Shown here piece by piece: positions 7,326 through 14,642 of a DNA stretch of 64,000 nt. The notes under the pieces were generated by a model that saw only the letters and a program-made list of their open reading frames with translations, was not told the origin of the DNA and ran no database searches. Origin of the DNA: CAZENU01 sp965117035 (lineage in GTDB: Bacteria > Chloroflexota > Dehalococcoidia > Lucifugimonadales > CAZENU01); the NCBI GenBank assembly GCA_965117035.1, contig OZ220748.1:3720001-3784000 (forward strand), given 5' to 3'. The stretch's first letter is position 1. The number at the start of each line of letters is the position of its first letter. Made by a program: the position numbers and the translations under genes.

Positions 7326-8978
7326 GGGGCTGTAGCTCATCTGGGAGAGCGCTTCAATGGCATTGAAGAGGTAGGGGGTTCGAGTCCCCCCAGCTCCACC
7401 AGACGGCATTGTAGGTAGCACCGAGCCGTTTAGCGCCATATCCTCGGCGCTCATGCCGGGCGCAGGGCTGTCCTCCGGCATAGGCACTGTGTAGCGCATC
7501 AGGGCGTTGTCGGGCGTAACGAGGATTTCCTTCACGAAGGACTCGATGAAGACCCTGCGCTCGGTCAGCTCGCTCTTCTTCAGGAACCTTCTCATGTCCT
7601 GGGCATAGGCGGTGATGGTCTCCAGCTGGTCAAGGACCTTCCTGCGCTGAGAGAGGTTCGCTCTCGCCTCGGCCTCCGCAGCCTCAAGCCTCTCCTGCCG
7701 CTCCCTGTGGTCGCGGATGCGTGGCCTGAAATCGTCTATGTCCATGTCGGTGGTCTCCACGAGATCGTAGAGTCGGTCGAGCCTGCGGCGCACGTCAGAG
7801 AGCTCCGACTGAGTGGCCTCCAGCCTCTTGCGCTGATCGCCCGCCACGCCGTCCATCTGCTCGTCCACGATCTTGACGAGGGCGCGGATGTTGGAGTCGG
7901 TGAGGATGTTGGTACGAATCGTGCGGACCACCTTCTCCTCGAATTTCCGGGCGGCGAGCCTGGGGGTCTTGCAGGCTTCCTTGCCACGCTTGCTGATCGA
8001 CTGGCAGACGTAGTAAGGGAACTGGCCGCTCTTGGAATACGCGCCGGTGAGCGCCCGCTTGCACGTCTTGCACTTGACCATCCCGCTGAGCAAGAAGGAG
8101 CTTCCTACCCTGCGGGGGTGTTTGACCTTGGGGGCGCGGCGGCGGAGCTGCCGGCCGACGCGCTGGAACTGAGTCTTGGAGATGATGGCAGGGAACGCCT
8201 TCTCCACGCGCACCGGGTCTGCTCCATCCTTGGCGTTCGTGCCCCATATCAGGGTTCCCGTGTAAGCCTCGTTGACGAGAACCTTGTGAACGCCGGTGTT
8301 GCCCCAGAGCTTCCCACCGGGGCTGGCGATGCCGTCGTCGTTGAGGACGCGGGTGATGTCCACCAACCCGCTTCCGGCCTCGGACATGTCGAAAATGCGC
8401 TTGACGATGGGGGCCGTAGCGGGGTCGATCTCCAGCCTGGCGCGCTTCTTGGCCCCGTCCTGCACCATGAGCCGTCCGTAGCCGTAGGGCACGCTGCTTC
8501 CCATCCAGAAGCCGCGGGAGGCGGCCTCCCTCATGCCCCGTACTACTTCCGTCGCGAGATTCTCCGAATAGTATTCGTCGATGGTCTCGATGATGCCCTC
8601 CATCAGCCTGCCCGTGGCGCTGTCCTCGGCCTGCTCGGTGATGGAGACCACGCGGATGCCCTTCCGCCTGAGCTGGGACTTCAGAAGTACGGCGTGCTCG
8701 CGCTTGCGGGTGAACCTCGAAAACTTCCAGACGAGTATCTCCTTGAACGGGGCCTTGGGCTTGGCGGCCTCGTCCAGCATCTTGCGAAACTCGGGGCGGT
8801 CGGCGACGCGGCCGCTCTCTGCCTCGTCCACGTACTCATGGAAGACCATGTAGCCGTTCTTGGCGGCGTAGTCCCTGAGCGCCCGAAGCTGTGCGGCCAC
8901 GGAGTTGTCCACGTCCTGCCGGTCGCTGGAAACCCTGGCGTAGAGGGCTACGGGTGTGCGGTCGTGTAGGTCGTTCAT
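7281..8978 (-). CDS. Large serine recombinase (element integrase)
   Basis: 565 residues as read here. The resolvase domain opens with VALYARVSSDRQ, making Ser17 the likely nucleophile. It is followed by a recombinase domain, a zinc ribbon (CKTCKRAL...YYVCQS...KEAC) and a long coiled coil rich in Glu and Arg, all typical of phage-type large serine integrases. ATG 8978 overlaps the stop of the upstream RHH gene by four bases (ATGA), which decides the start. The last roughly 40 codons read antisense through tRNA-Ala (GGTRTPYLFNAIEALSQMSY is the tRNA read backwards) and stop at 7281 in flanking DNA. The C-terminus in the excised circle would therefore differ. It should catalyse integration at and excision from this tRNA. 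Confidence 0.92.
   Translation of the reverse strand: MNDLHDRTPVALYARVSSDRQDVDNSVAAQLRALRDYAAKNGYMVFHEYVDEAESGRVADRPEFRKMLDEAAKPKAPFKEILVWKFSRFTRKREHAVLLKSQLRRKGIRVVSITEQAEDSATGRLMEGIIETIDEYYSENLATEVVRGMREAASRGFWMGSSVPYGYGRLMVQDGAKKRARLEIDPATAPIVKRIFDMSEAGSGLVDITRVLNDDGIASPGGKLWGNTGVHKVLVNEAYTGTLIWGTNAKDGADPVRVEKAFPAIISKTQFQRVGRQLRRRAPKVKHPRRVGSSFLLSGMVKCKTCKRALTGAYSKSGQFPYYVCQSISKRGKEACKTPRLAARKFEEKVVRTIRTNILTDSNIRALVKIVDEQMDGVAGDQRKRLEATQSELSDVRRRLDRLYDLVETTDMDIDDFRPRIRDHRERQERLEAAEAEARANLSQRRKVLDQLETITAYAQDMRRFLKKSELTERRVFIESFVKEILVTPDNALMRYTVPMPEDSPAPGMSAEDMALNGSVLPTMPSGGAGGTRTPYLFNAIEALSQMSYSPTGSGRRAPSVAQPI
7326..7401 (+). tRNA. tRNA-Ala (anticodon GGC)
   Basis: 76 bases including an encoded CCA end (7399-7401). 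The acceptor arms GGGGCTG/CAGCTCC pair with a G3-U70 wobble, the alanine identity element. The anticodon arm CTTCA-ATGGCAT-TGAAG presents GGC, and the T arm is GGGGG-TTCGAGT-CCCCC. The 3' end adjoins the mobile element, whose recombinase gene ends convergently across this tRNA. Confidence 0.96.
7366..7402. other. Probable attachment site (attL) at the tRNA 3' end
   Basis: The tRNA 3' half abuts the recombinase gene at 7402 and beyond, the standard layout for an element integrated into a tRNA gene. I found no second copy of the TTCGAGTCCCCCC...CTCCACCA sequence elsewhere in the window, so the partner site and exact crossover are unknown. The coordinates are approximate. Confidence 0.4.
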
Positions 8979-9193
8979 CTGTTGCTCCTCCCTGTCTCTT
9001 TCTGTTGGTCCTGGCGTGAGCGCCGCATCTGCCTCCTGCTCTGCCTGCGCCACTCCCGATCCTCCAGGTAGAGGCGAAACCCCTCGCGCAGTAGCTCGCT
9101 GACGTTGCGGCAGTCCTCCTCGGCCACCTGCCTCAACTGCTTTTCCATGGCGGGTGGCAGGGAGAGGGTGACGGTCTTTCGCATGTCTGGCAT
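8975..9193 (-). CDS. Ribbon-helix-helix (CopG/Arc-like) protein
   Basis: 72 residues. The N-terminal strand MRKTVTLSLPPAMEKQLRQV followed by two helices (NVSELLREGFRLYLED) matches small ribbon-helix-helix DNA-binding proteins. The basic tail RRQMRRSRQ may add DNA contact. It overlaps the recombinase start by four bases, so the two are co-translated. It probably regulates excision or acts as a directionality factor; the role is inferred from position. Confidence 0.7.
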   Translation of the reverse strand: MPDMRKTVTLSLPPAMEKQLRQVAEEDCRNVSELLREGFRLYLEDREWRRQSRRQMRRSRQDQQKETGRSNR

Positions 9194-9299
9194 GTTTTTG
9201 CCCCTCGATGTAACACAATGTCTTACACATACTATGAACGGTCAGGCTCCCGGTGTCAAGGGGCGCAGCCCCTATATCGGGCGCTCTGAATGGGGCGAA

Positions 9300-9449
9300 T
9301 TAGGGGGGTGGAAACTGCAAGGTGGGGGCCTGGCCTATAGAGACATCCGCCGCCAGCGCAGGTATGGGGTCTTGTCTAGGTGCAACTCGCTTCGCAAGTT
9401 GGACGCCACCGCCGAGGCTGAGGACCGTCAGGGACGGAGGCGCGCTCAT
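9300..9449 (-). pseudogene. 5' remnant of a PAPS-reductase-like gene
   Basis: A 49-codon reading frame from ATG 9449, overlapping the stop of the 9446-9664 gene (ATGA). It begins PPSLTVLSLGGGVQ, the usual opening of phosphoadenosine-phosphosulfate-reductase-like (PP-loop) proteins of phages and plasmids. After GGGVQ the family sequence ends and the frame stops within about 30 codons. The remainder of the gene seems to have been deleted. It could also be a chance resemblance, since only about 14 residues support it. Confidence 0.4.
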
Positions 9450-9664
9450 CGGCCCTCCTCCTCGTCAGCGTCGTCCTCAATTTGGGACCGTTCCGCCTCC
9501 TCCTCCATGTAGGAGCGGATGGCGACGCGGGCCAGGATGCGCAGCCCGTTCACGACCCTCTCGCGCTGCTCGGGTGTGTAGGAGGGCAGCAGCACGTCCA
9601 GCGAGTCGTCAGGGCCGTTCCGGTCGGTCCTCTCTCGTCTCTTCTTTCCTTTGCTGTCTTTCAT
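9446..9664 (-). CDS. Small charged hypothetical protein
   Basis: 72 residues, ATG 9664. Lysine/arginine-rich start (MKDSKGKKRRERTDR), a central helix (RVVNGLRILARVAIRSYMEE) and an acidic tail. No family recognised. It sits between the recombinase cluster and two HTH genes on the same strand, so a role in element control is possible but unproven. Confidence 0.5.
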   Translation of the reverse strand: MKDSKGKKRRERTDRNGPDDSLDVLLPSYTPEQRERVVNGLRILARVAIRSYMEEEAERSQIEDDADEEEGR

Positions 9665-9775
9665 GGTTCACAGTCGCAGCGGCGGTGGTTGTGCCGCTGG
9701 CCTCTCGTTGAAGGAGTGGAATGGGCCGCCCGGCGCGGACGGAAGGGGCGAGCGCCGGGCAGCGGTTGTTGGGTC

Positions 9776-10099
9776 TCAGTCCCTGAAGAAGGTCATCTGG
9801 AACCCATCGCCCATGAGGATGTCGAGTCCACCGGGCACCCTGCTTGCGAACAGGATGAGGGAGTGCATGGCACCCCCGGAGGGCTCGGTCCCGTCCTGCT
9901 TCCAGCGGTACATCTGCTTGTAGTCGACGCCTATGGCCTTGGCGAGACCGGCCCAGGTGAGGCTGGCGGCCTGTCTGAGTCGTTCCAGGCGGTCGGTGAA
10001 GTCGTCCGGCAGCAGGTTCCCGTAGGGCAGGTGCTCCACGTCTTCCGGGGTCAGTGCGGTTTTCCCGTCGAAACGGGATGGGTCGTTAGTGTTGGTCAT
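9776..10099 (-). CDS. HTH (XRE-like) DNA-binding protein
   Basis: 107 residues from ATG 10099. The helix-turn-helix reads RLRQAASLTWAGLAKAIG followed by VDYKQMYRWKQDGTEPSG, an XRE/Cro-type layout, near residues 40-75. The start lies 14 bases inside the end of the upstream HTH gene. The two likely form an operon of element regulators. The longer frame upstream has a shifted, arginine-rich composition and is not used. Confidence 0.7.
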   Translation of the reverse strand: MTNTNDPSRFDGKTALTPEDVEHLPYGNLLPDDFTDRLERLRQAASLTWAGLAKAIGVDYKQMYRWKQDGTEPSGGAMHSLILFASRVPGGLDILMGDGFQMTFFRD

Positions 10100-10388
10100 C
10101 TTTATCCTCCAGTCTGAACAGGTCGTGAAAGTTCTCCACTCCGAGGGTCTTCTGCATCCGGTGTCGGATGCGGCCCGAGGGCGCTCGCCCCTCGTTGACC
10201 AGCATGGAGAGGTAGCCGGGGCTGATCCCGACCTCCCTGGCGAGCCAGTTCTGAGAGCGGTTGAGCACTGCCAACCGCTTCCAGAGCGCCGCCGTGTCGA
10301 GCCGGACAACGGTCCGTCCTCCACGCCTCGGGCGTCCCTTGGCTTCGTTGGCGTCTCGTGAACGCATGGCTTCGTCGATCTCCTCCAT
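10086..10388 (-). CDS. HTH (XRE-like) DNA-binding protein
   Basis: 100 residues, ATG 10388. A basic N-terminus (RPRRGGRTVVR) precedes an XRE-type HTH: LAVLNRSQNWLAREVG, ISPGYLSMLVNEGRAPSG. It overlaps the next gene by 14 bases. It is probably a repressor or activator within the element's early region. No ligand domain is present. Confidence 0.7.
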   Translation of the reverse strand: MEEIDEAMRSRDANEAKGRPRRGGRTVVRLDTAALWKRLAVLNRSQNWLAREVGISPGYLSMLVNEGRAPSGRIRHRMQKTLGVENFHDLFRLEDKDDQH

Positions 10389-10445
10389 TTAGATAAGGAC
10401 GGGAGCGGCGCTGAGGGCTCACGCTCCCGCCGTCGTGTTTCAACC

Positions 10446-12098
10446 TCATAGGTGGGGCAGCGCCCGGGGCGACTGCCACTCGGCGGGGGTGCGCCAGGCG
10501 CGTCCCAGCGGCCCCAGGGCGTCCACGGCCTCCCTGTGTGAGACCCAGAGGGGCACGGCCACCGACTCGGCCCGCATCTCCTCCCGCGCCACGCGCAGGA
10601 AGTGGGTGGCGGCGATCTCGTCGTCGAAGACGACCAGGACGGCGGGTCTTGCGCCGTGGTCGTCGGTGGGCCTGTGGGACGAGTAGTAGCGGAGATAGGG
10701 GGCGAGTCGCGCCGACATCGTTGAGGGTCTCACGGCCCTGCGCTCCCACTCCAAGAAGAAGGGCCACGTCGTCTCGCCGCGTCTGAGGACGCCGAAGGCG
10801 TCGGGGTTGACGGAGCGCATCCGCTCGTCGTGGCGGAAGTGGCGGGACGCCCTCCGGGGCGGGTCGAGCTGGACGATCTCCCAGCCGAGCAGAGGGGCCT
10901 GCGCCGTGAGGGCGGCCAGGAAGCCGTGGACGGCGGCGGTGTGCTCGGCATTCCTGAGCAACTGGCGGCTGCGCCTGCCGGCGACGTTGCTCCACTCGTA
11001 GGGAGCCTCGTGGTCCTCGGGGGCGGCGCTCCAACGCTTCCGCGCCAGGCCGACCGACGTGCGGTCCCTGCGAGCGAGAAGGGCTAGTCCCCGGTCGGTG
11101 AGGGCCAGGCGCATCCCCGCGTCGCGGGAGCGGGTGACGAGGCGGAAGCCTTCGAGGGGGTTGATGATCTGGGACGCCCTGGGGACGGAGACGTTCAGGA
11201 GCCCGGCGAGGTCGGTGAGGGTGATCCAGGGCCAGTCCGACACCAGGTCGAGGGCGCGCTTCTCGGCGGGCTTCAGATAGACGGGAAGCAGGTGGTCGGC
11301 CATGTCGGAGGCCGCGCCCCTGTCGGGCAGGTCGTCCGGGGCCGAGACGAGGCTCGGCCCGTCCTCCACGGGTATCCCGGCCCCGGCGTCGGTGCGTTCG
11401 AGGACGTAGGGCAGGTCGACGGCGGCGGCGACCCTGGTGGGGCGCCATATCCGGTCGTTCGCTCCCGCCCGGAGCGCGTCCTGCTCCAGGGCGAAGAGGA
11501 CGGGCAGGTCGGTGGTGTCGAGCACCCTGCGGGCGTGCCTGAGCCTCACGTCGTCGGCCATGAGCATGAGGACCACGCCGGGCATGGGCTCGTCGCGCAT
11601 CTTCCAGAGGCGCTTGGCGAAGCCCGACCGGTCGGCGGTGAGCCCCTGCCGGACTATGCCCACAGTCTTGCCGTCGGGCAGGGTCACGGCGGCGTCCAGG
11701 CGCACGGACCTGTACCAGCGGAAGCGGACGGGGAAGGCAAGGCCGGAGAGGAGGGAGGCCAGGCGGTAGACGGCGGGGATGGCGTCGAGGCGCTCCATCA
11801 GGCTTCGGCGCCACTGAGCCGAGATCGGGAAGGACCGCAGGAGCAGGTCGAGAGAGACGTCCAGCTCCTCGGCGAGTCTGCCCAGCCCTTCGGTGGTGAG
11901 GTAGAACCTGCGGGTCTGCGGCAGGGGGTCGATGGCGTGGAGCACGGAGGCGCAGAACCCTCCCGACTCCAACCTCTCGACGGCCTCGTAGACCGCGCCG
12001 GTGGACCTGCCGATGACGGCCGTCATCTCCTGACGGTCGAGGAAGGGCATGGAGGCCAGTGCGCGGAGCAGTTGGGGCTCACATCCTTCGGTTCTCAT
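10446..12098 (-). CDS. Replication-relaxation family protein
   Basis: 550 residues from ATG 12098, which overlaps the upstream coupling ATPase stop by four bases (ATGA). It has a winged-helix-like N-terminus (MPFLDRQEMTAVIGRSTGAV) followed by RRFYLTTEGLGRLAEEL and a second wHTH around LTDLAGLLNVSVPRASQI. The C-terminal half resembles a nuclease-like alpha/beta domain (DAFGVLRR...FFLEWERRAVRP). This matches the Replic_Relax family carried by plasmids and conjugative elements. No other relaxase candidate is seen in the window, so this protein may process the transfer origin; that is inference. A relic of a homologous gene lies at 61100-61295. Confidence 0.7.
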   Translation of the reverse strand: MRTEGCEPQLLRALASMPFLDRQEMTAVIGRSTGAVYEAVERLESGGFCASVLHAIDPLPQTRRFYLTTEGLGRLAEELDVSLDLLLRSFPISAQWRRSLMERLDAIPAVYRLASLLSGLAFPVRFRWYRSVRLDAAVTLPDGKTVGIVRQGLTADRSGFAKRLWKMRDEPMPGVVLMLMADDVRLRHARRVLDTTDLPVLFALEQDALRAGANDRIWRPTRVAAAVDLPYVLERTDAGAGIPVEDGPSLVSAPDDLPDRGAASDMADHLLPVYLKPAEKRALDLVSDWPWITLTDLAGLLNVSVPRASQIINPLEGFRLVTRSRDAGMRLALTDRGLALLARRDRTSVGLARKRWSAAPEDHEAPYEWSNVAGRRSRQLLRNAEHTAAVHGFLAALTAQAPLLGWEIVQLDPPRRASRHFRHDERMRSVNPDAFGVLRRGETTWPFFLEWERRAVRPSTMSARLAPYLRYYSSHRPTDDHGARPAVLVVFDDEIAATHFLRVAREEMRAESVAVPLWVSHREAVDALGPLGRAWRTPAEWQSPRALPHL

Positions 12099-14623
12099 TC
12101 CCCGGCCTCCTTCTTGTGTGCTTTGCCCTTCTTGTCCTGCCTGCCCTCCTCCTTCTTCGCCTGCTCGATCTCCTCCACGCCCTTGCGGAAGTCGCCGACC
12201 TTCTTGTGGCCGTCGGCGTCGGCGTAGTCCGCCTGCCTGCCGGAGACGGTGTAGGCGGTCGCCGCCTCGCGGATGCGGTCGGCGACGTTGGGGTCTCCCT
12301 CCTCCGGCTTGCGGACCATCATGGAGAAGGCGGGCATCCGCTCCTTTCCAACGGTTGCGCGGACGTAGCAGTGGTGGACGGGCAGCGAGGTGATGTCGTC
12401 CTCGGTGACGCGCTCCTTGCCCAGCTCCCACACCAGCGTCCTGGCGTCGTTGCCCGCCACCTGGAAGACGGCGAGGCAGCCCACGTTGGCGAGAAGGGTG
12501 TCTCGCATCGTCCGGGACAGGTCGTCCAGCTTGGCGAGGCTCTGGGTGGCGAGGATGAAGGCGGCCCCGAACTTGCCCAGCTCGCTGAGCATGGACTCGT
12601 AGTCGACGCCGGGCATCGACTGCATCTCGTCCACCACGACGAGGGCTCCCCGTCGCTGGTCCAGCCGCAGGCTTCCCTGCTCCCGTATCACGCCGTCCAC
12701 GAGGTTGAGGAGGGACGCCCCGACGAGGGCGGCCACGTCCCTTCCCACGACTCCCTGTGAGGTGGAGACCAGCAGGATGCCGCCGTCGTGGATGGTGCGG
12801 CGCAGGTCGATGGTGGAGCGGCGCTGGCCGAGAATCGCCCGCGCCCGCTTCGACGATGCGTAGTAGGAGAGCCGGGTCTGGACGGGGGCCAGCGCCTCGG
12901 CCTTGTACTGCCGGTGCCATGACGAGAAGTCCCTGGCCCACCATTCGAGGAGGTAGGGGTCTGAGACCTTCGTGAGCACGTCCTTGCGGAAGGGGTCGTT
13001 GGAGAGGAGCTTGAGGCCGTCGAGGATGGTGTACTGCTGCTCCGCCTCCATCTGCTCGTTGGCCTCGTGGAGGGTCTTGACGGTCTGTTCGAGGATGGAC
13101 TGCATCCTCGGCCCCCACTGCTCCCACAGGCCTTTGGCGACGCGCACCACCGAGTCGGCGGTGCGGTCGCGGTCGGCGAATATCCTCGTGTCGAGCAGGT
13201 TGATGCCGGGGGCGCGGGTCTGGTCGGACAGGTCGATGAGACGCACGCGGTCGGCCAGGGATTCGGGGACGTGTTCGAGGATGCCGGCCACGAGGTCGGT
13301 GTGGGGGTCGATGACCACGATGGCGTCCGGGTCCCTGCCCGCCGCCTTCTCCCGCATCTTGTGGGTGACGACGTGGTGCATCAGCGTGCTCTTTCCCATG
13401 CGGGTGCGGGCGACGTAGAGGTGGTGTCGCCGGAGCAGGTCTTCGGGGAAGCGGATCTCCCGTCCGGTTCCGGCGGTGGTGTCGCCCACCAGCGCCCCGC
13501 CGCGGACGCCCTTCGCCGAGGGGCTGAGCGCCCTAGCGCCGGAGCGTTCCACCAGGGGCGTCTCGTCTCCCGCTCCGGGCGGGTGCCATAGGCAGGCGAC
13601 CTCGCGGACGCCGAGGACGCTGCGCCTCCCGAACAGGCCGGGGCTGGACGGGTGGAGCGCGGCGGGGTCGGGATCGACCGGTCCCGCCGTTCCCACCTTG
13701 AACCTTGCCCCGGCGGGGTTGTCGAAGTGTCGGTAGGCGGAGGCGAGGCTGTCGAGAAGCTCCTTGGCCCGGCGCGGCCCCGTGTCGGCGGGCATGACGG
13801 CGACGACCTGGAGCTCGGCGTCGAAGGCGATGCGGGAGACCTTCTCCCGTATCAGCAATGGGTCTTCGACGCGGTTGCGGGCCTTCTTCCATCGCCACCA
13901 CGCCCAGCCGCCGACGGCCATCCCCAGAGCAGCGCCGACGCCGAGGAGGGCCGCCTTCCATATCTCGCCGTCCTGCACCCACAGGTAGCCCTTGAGAGCG
14001 GCGAAGGCGCCGATGCCGAGGATGGCCATCGTGATTCCGTCCAGTTGCAGAGGTTTGGTTTGGAAGGTGTAGGCGGGCTCTCGCGGCTCGTAGCCTGGGA
14101 GCTTGTGGGCCTTGTCCATGTGGTGCTGCGACCAGTCGGGGCCCAGGGAGCGCAGCATCAGGCGCGTCACCACCCGCTCCCCCTCGTAGAGGGCGGACAG
14201 CGCCCCCATCAGGGCGATGAGGGGGTCGGAGCCGGGGTCGAGCAGGTCGTCGTCGCGGAAGGTCCTGAGCGGGATGTACTCGGGGCCGTCGGCCCGGAGG
14301 GTTATCGACCACGCCTGCTCCCCGTCGCGGAGGCGCAGGGGGTCGTCCTCGGCGTCCAACTTGCTGATGCGTGCCTGGGGGTAGTGGGCGGCGATCTGGC
14401 CTCGCACCACGCGGTCGTCGAGGCAGCGGGCCATGAGGGTCACGCCGTCCATGTCCCCGGCCAGCTCCAGCGAGAAGGGTTCGGGGACGGCGATGGACTG
14501 GAGGAGGTTCTCGACACCCAGGAGGGTGCGCTCCCCGGCCCTGGGCGGCGTCACCGCCAGCAGGACGGGTCCCTTGTCGTGGGCCTTGTCTCCGAACAGG
14601 ATGTTCCTCGGGTTCAGCTTCAT
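12095..14623 (-). CDS. VirD4/TraG-like coupling ATPase
   Basis: 842 residues from ATG 14623 (MKLNPRNILFGD), with AAAGGA ten bases upstream. Two hydrophobic segments lie around residues 195-240 (AILGIGAFAALKGYLW; LGVGAALGMAVGGWAWWRW). Walker A is ARTRMGKSTLMHH near residue 408 and Walker B is GALVVVDEMQSM near 663. IVVIDPHTDLV follows the P-loop, as in HerA/VirD4 ATPases. The lysine-rich tail (KKEEGRQDKKGKAHKK) is unusual. It should bring DNA to the conjugation channel at the membrane. It is coupled by ATGA to the replication-relaxation gene and is 19 bases after the VirB4-like gene. Confidence 0.85.
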   Translation of the reverse strand: MKLNPRNILFGDKAHDKGPVLLAVTPPRAGERTLLGVENLLQSIAVPEPFSLELAGDMDGVTLMARCLDDRVVRGQIAAHYPQARISKLDAEDDPLRLRDGEQAWSITLRADGPEYIPLRTFRDDDLLDPGSDPLIALMGALSALYEGERVVTRLMLRSLGPDWSQHHMDKAHKLPGYEPREPAYTFQTKPLQLDGITMAILGIGAFAALKGYLWVQDGEIWKAALLGVGAALGMAVGGWAWWRWKKARNRVEDPLLIREKVSRIAFDAELQVVAVMPADTGPRRAKELLDSLASAYRHFDNPAGARFKVGTAGPVDPDPAALHPSSPGLFGRRSVLGVREVACLWHPPGAGDETPLVERSGARALSPSAKGVRGGALVGDTTAGTGREIRFPEDLLRRHHLYVARTRMGKSTLMHHVVTHKMREKAAGRDPDAIVVIDPHTDLVAGILEHVPESLADRVRLIDLSDQTRAPGINLLDTRIFADRDRTADSVVRVAKGLWEQWGPRMQSILEQTVKTLHEANEQMEAEQQYTILDGLKLLSNDPFRKDVLTKVSDPYLLEWWARDFSSWHRQYKAEALAPVQTRLSYYASSKRARAILGQRRSTIDLRRTIHDGGILLVSTSQGVVGRDVAALVGASLLNLVDGVIREQGSLRLDQRRGALVVVDEMQSMPGVDYESMLSELGKFGAAFILATQSLAKLDDLSRTMRDTLLANVGCLAVFQVAGNDARTLVWELGKERVTEDDITSLPVHHCYVRATVGKERMPAFSMMVRKPEEGDPNVADRIREAATAYTVSGRQADYADADGHKKVGDFRKGVEEIEQAKKEEGRQDKKGKAHKKEAGE

Positions 14624-14642
14624 GGGTGAATGAGTCCTTTCT

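Noticed and set aside
8979..9230. Longer N-terminus for the serine recombinase (start at 9230)
   Set aside because: The extension lies out of frame over the ribbon-helix-helix gene; the ATGA overlap at 8975-8978 and the resolvase motif fix the start at 8978.
10102..11814. 570-codon minus-strand frame overlapping the replication-relaxation gene
   Set aside because: Arg/Pro-rich shifted frame of the real gene; no domain features.
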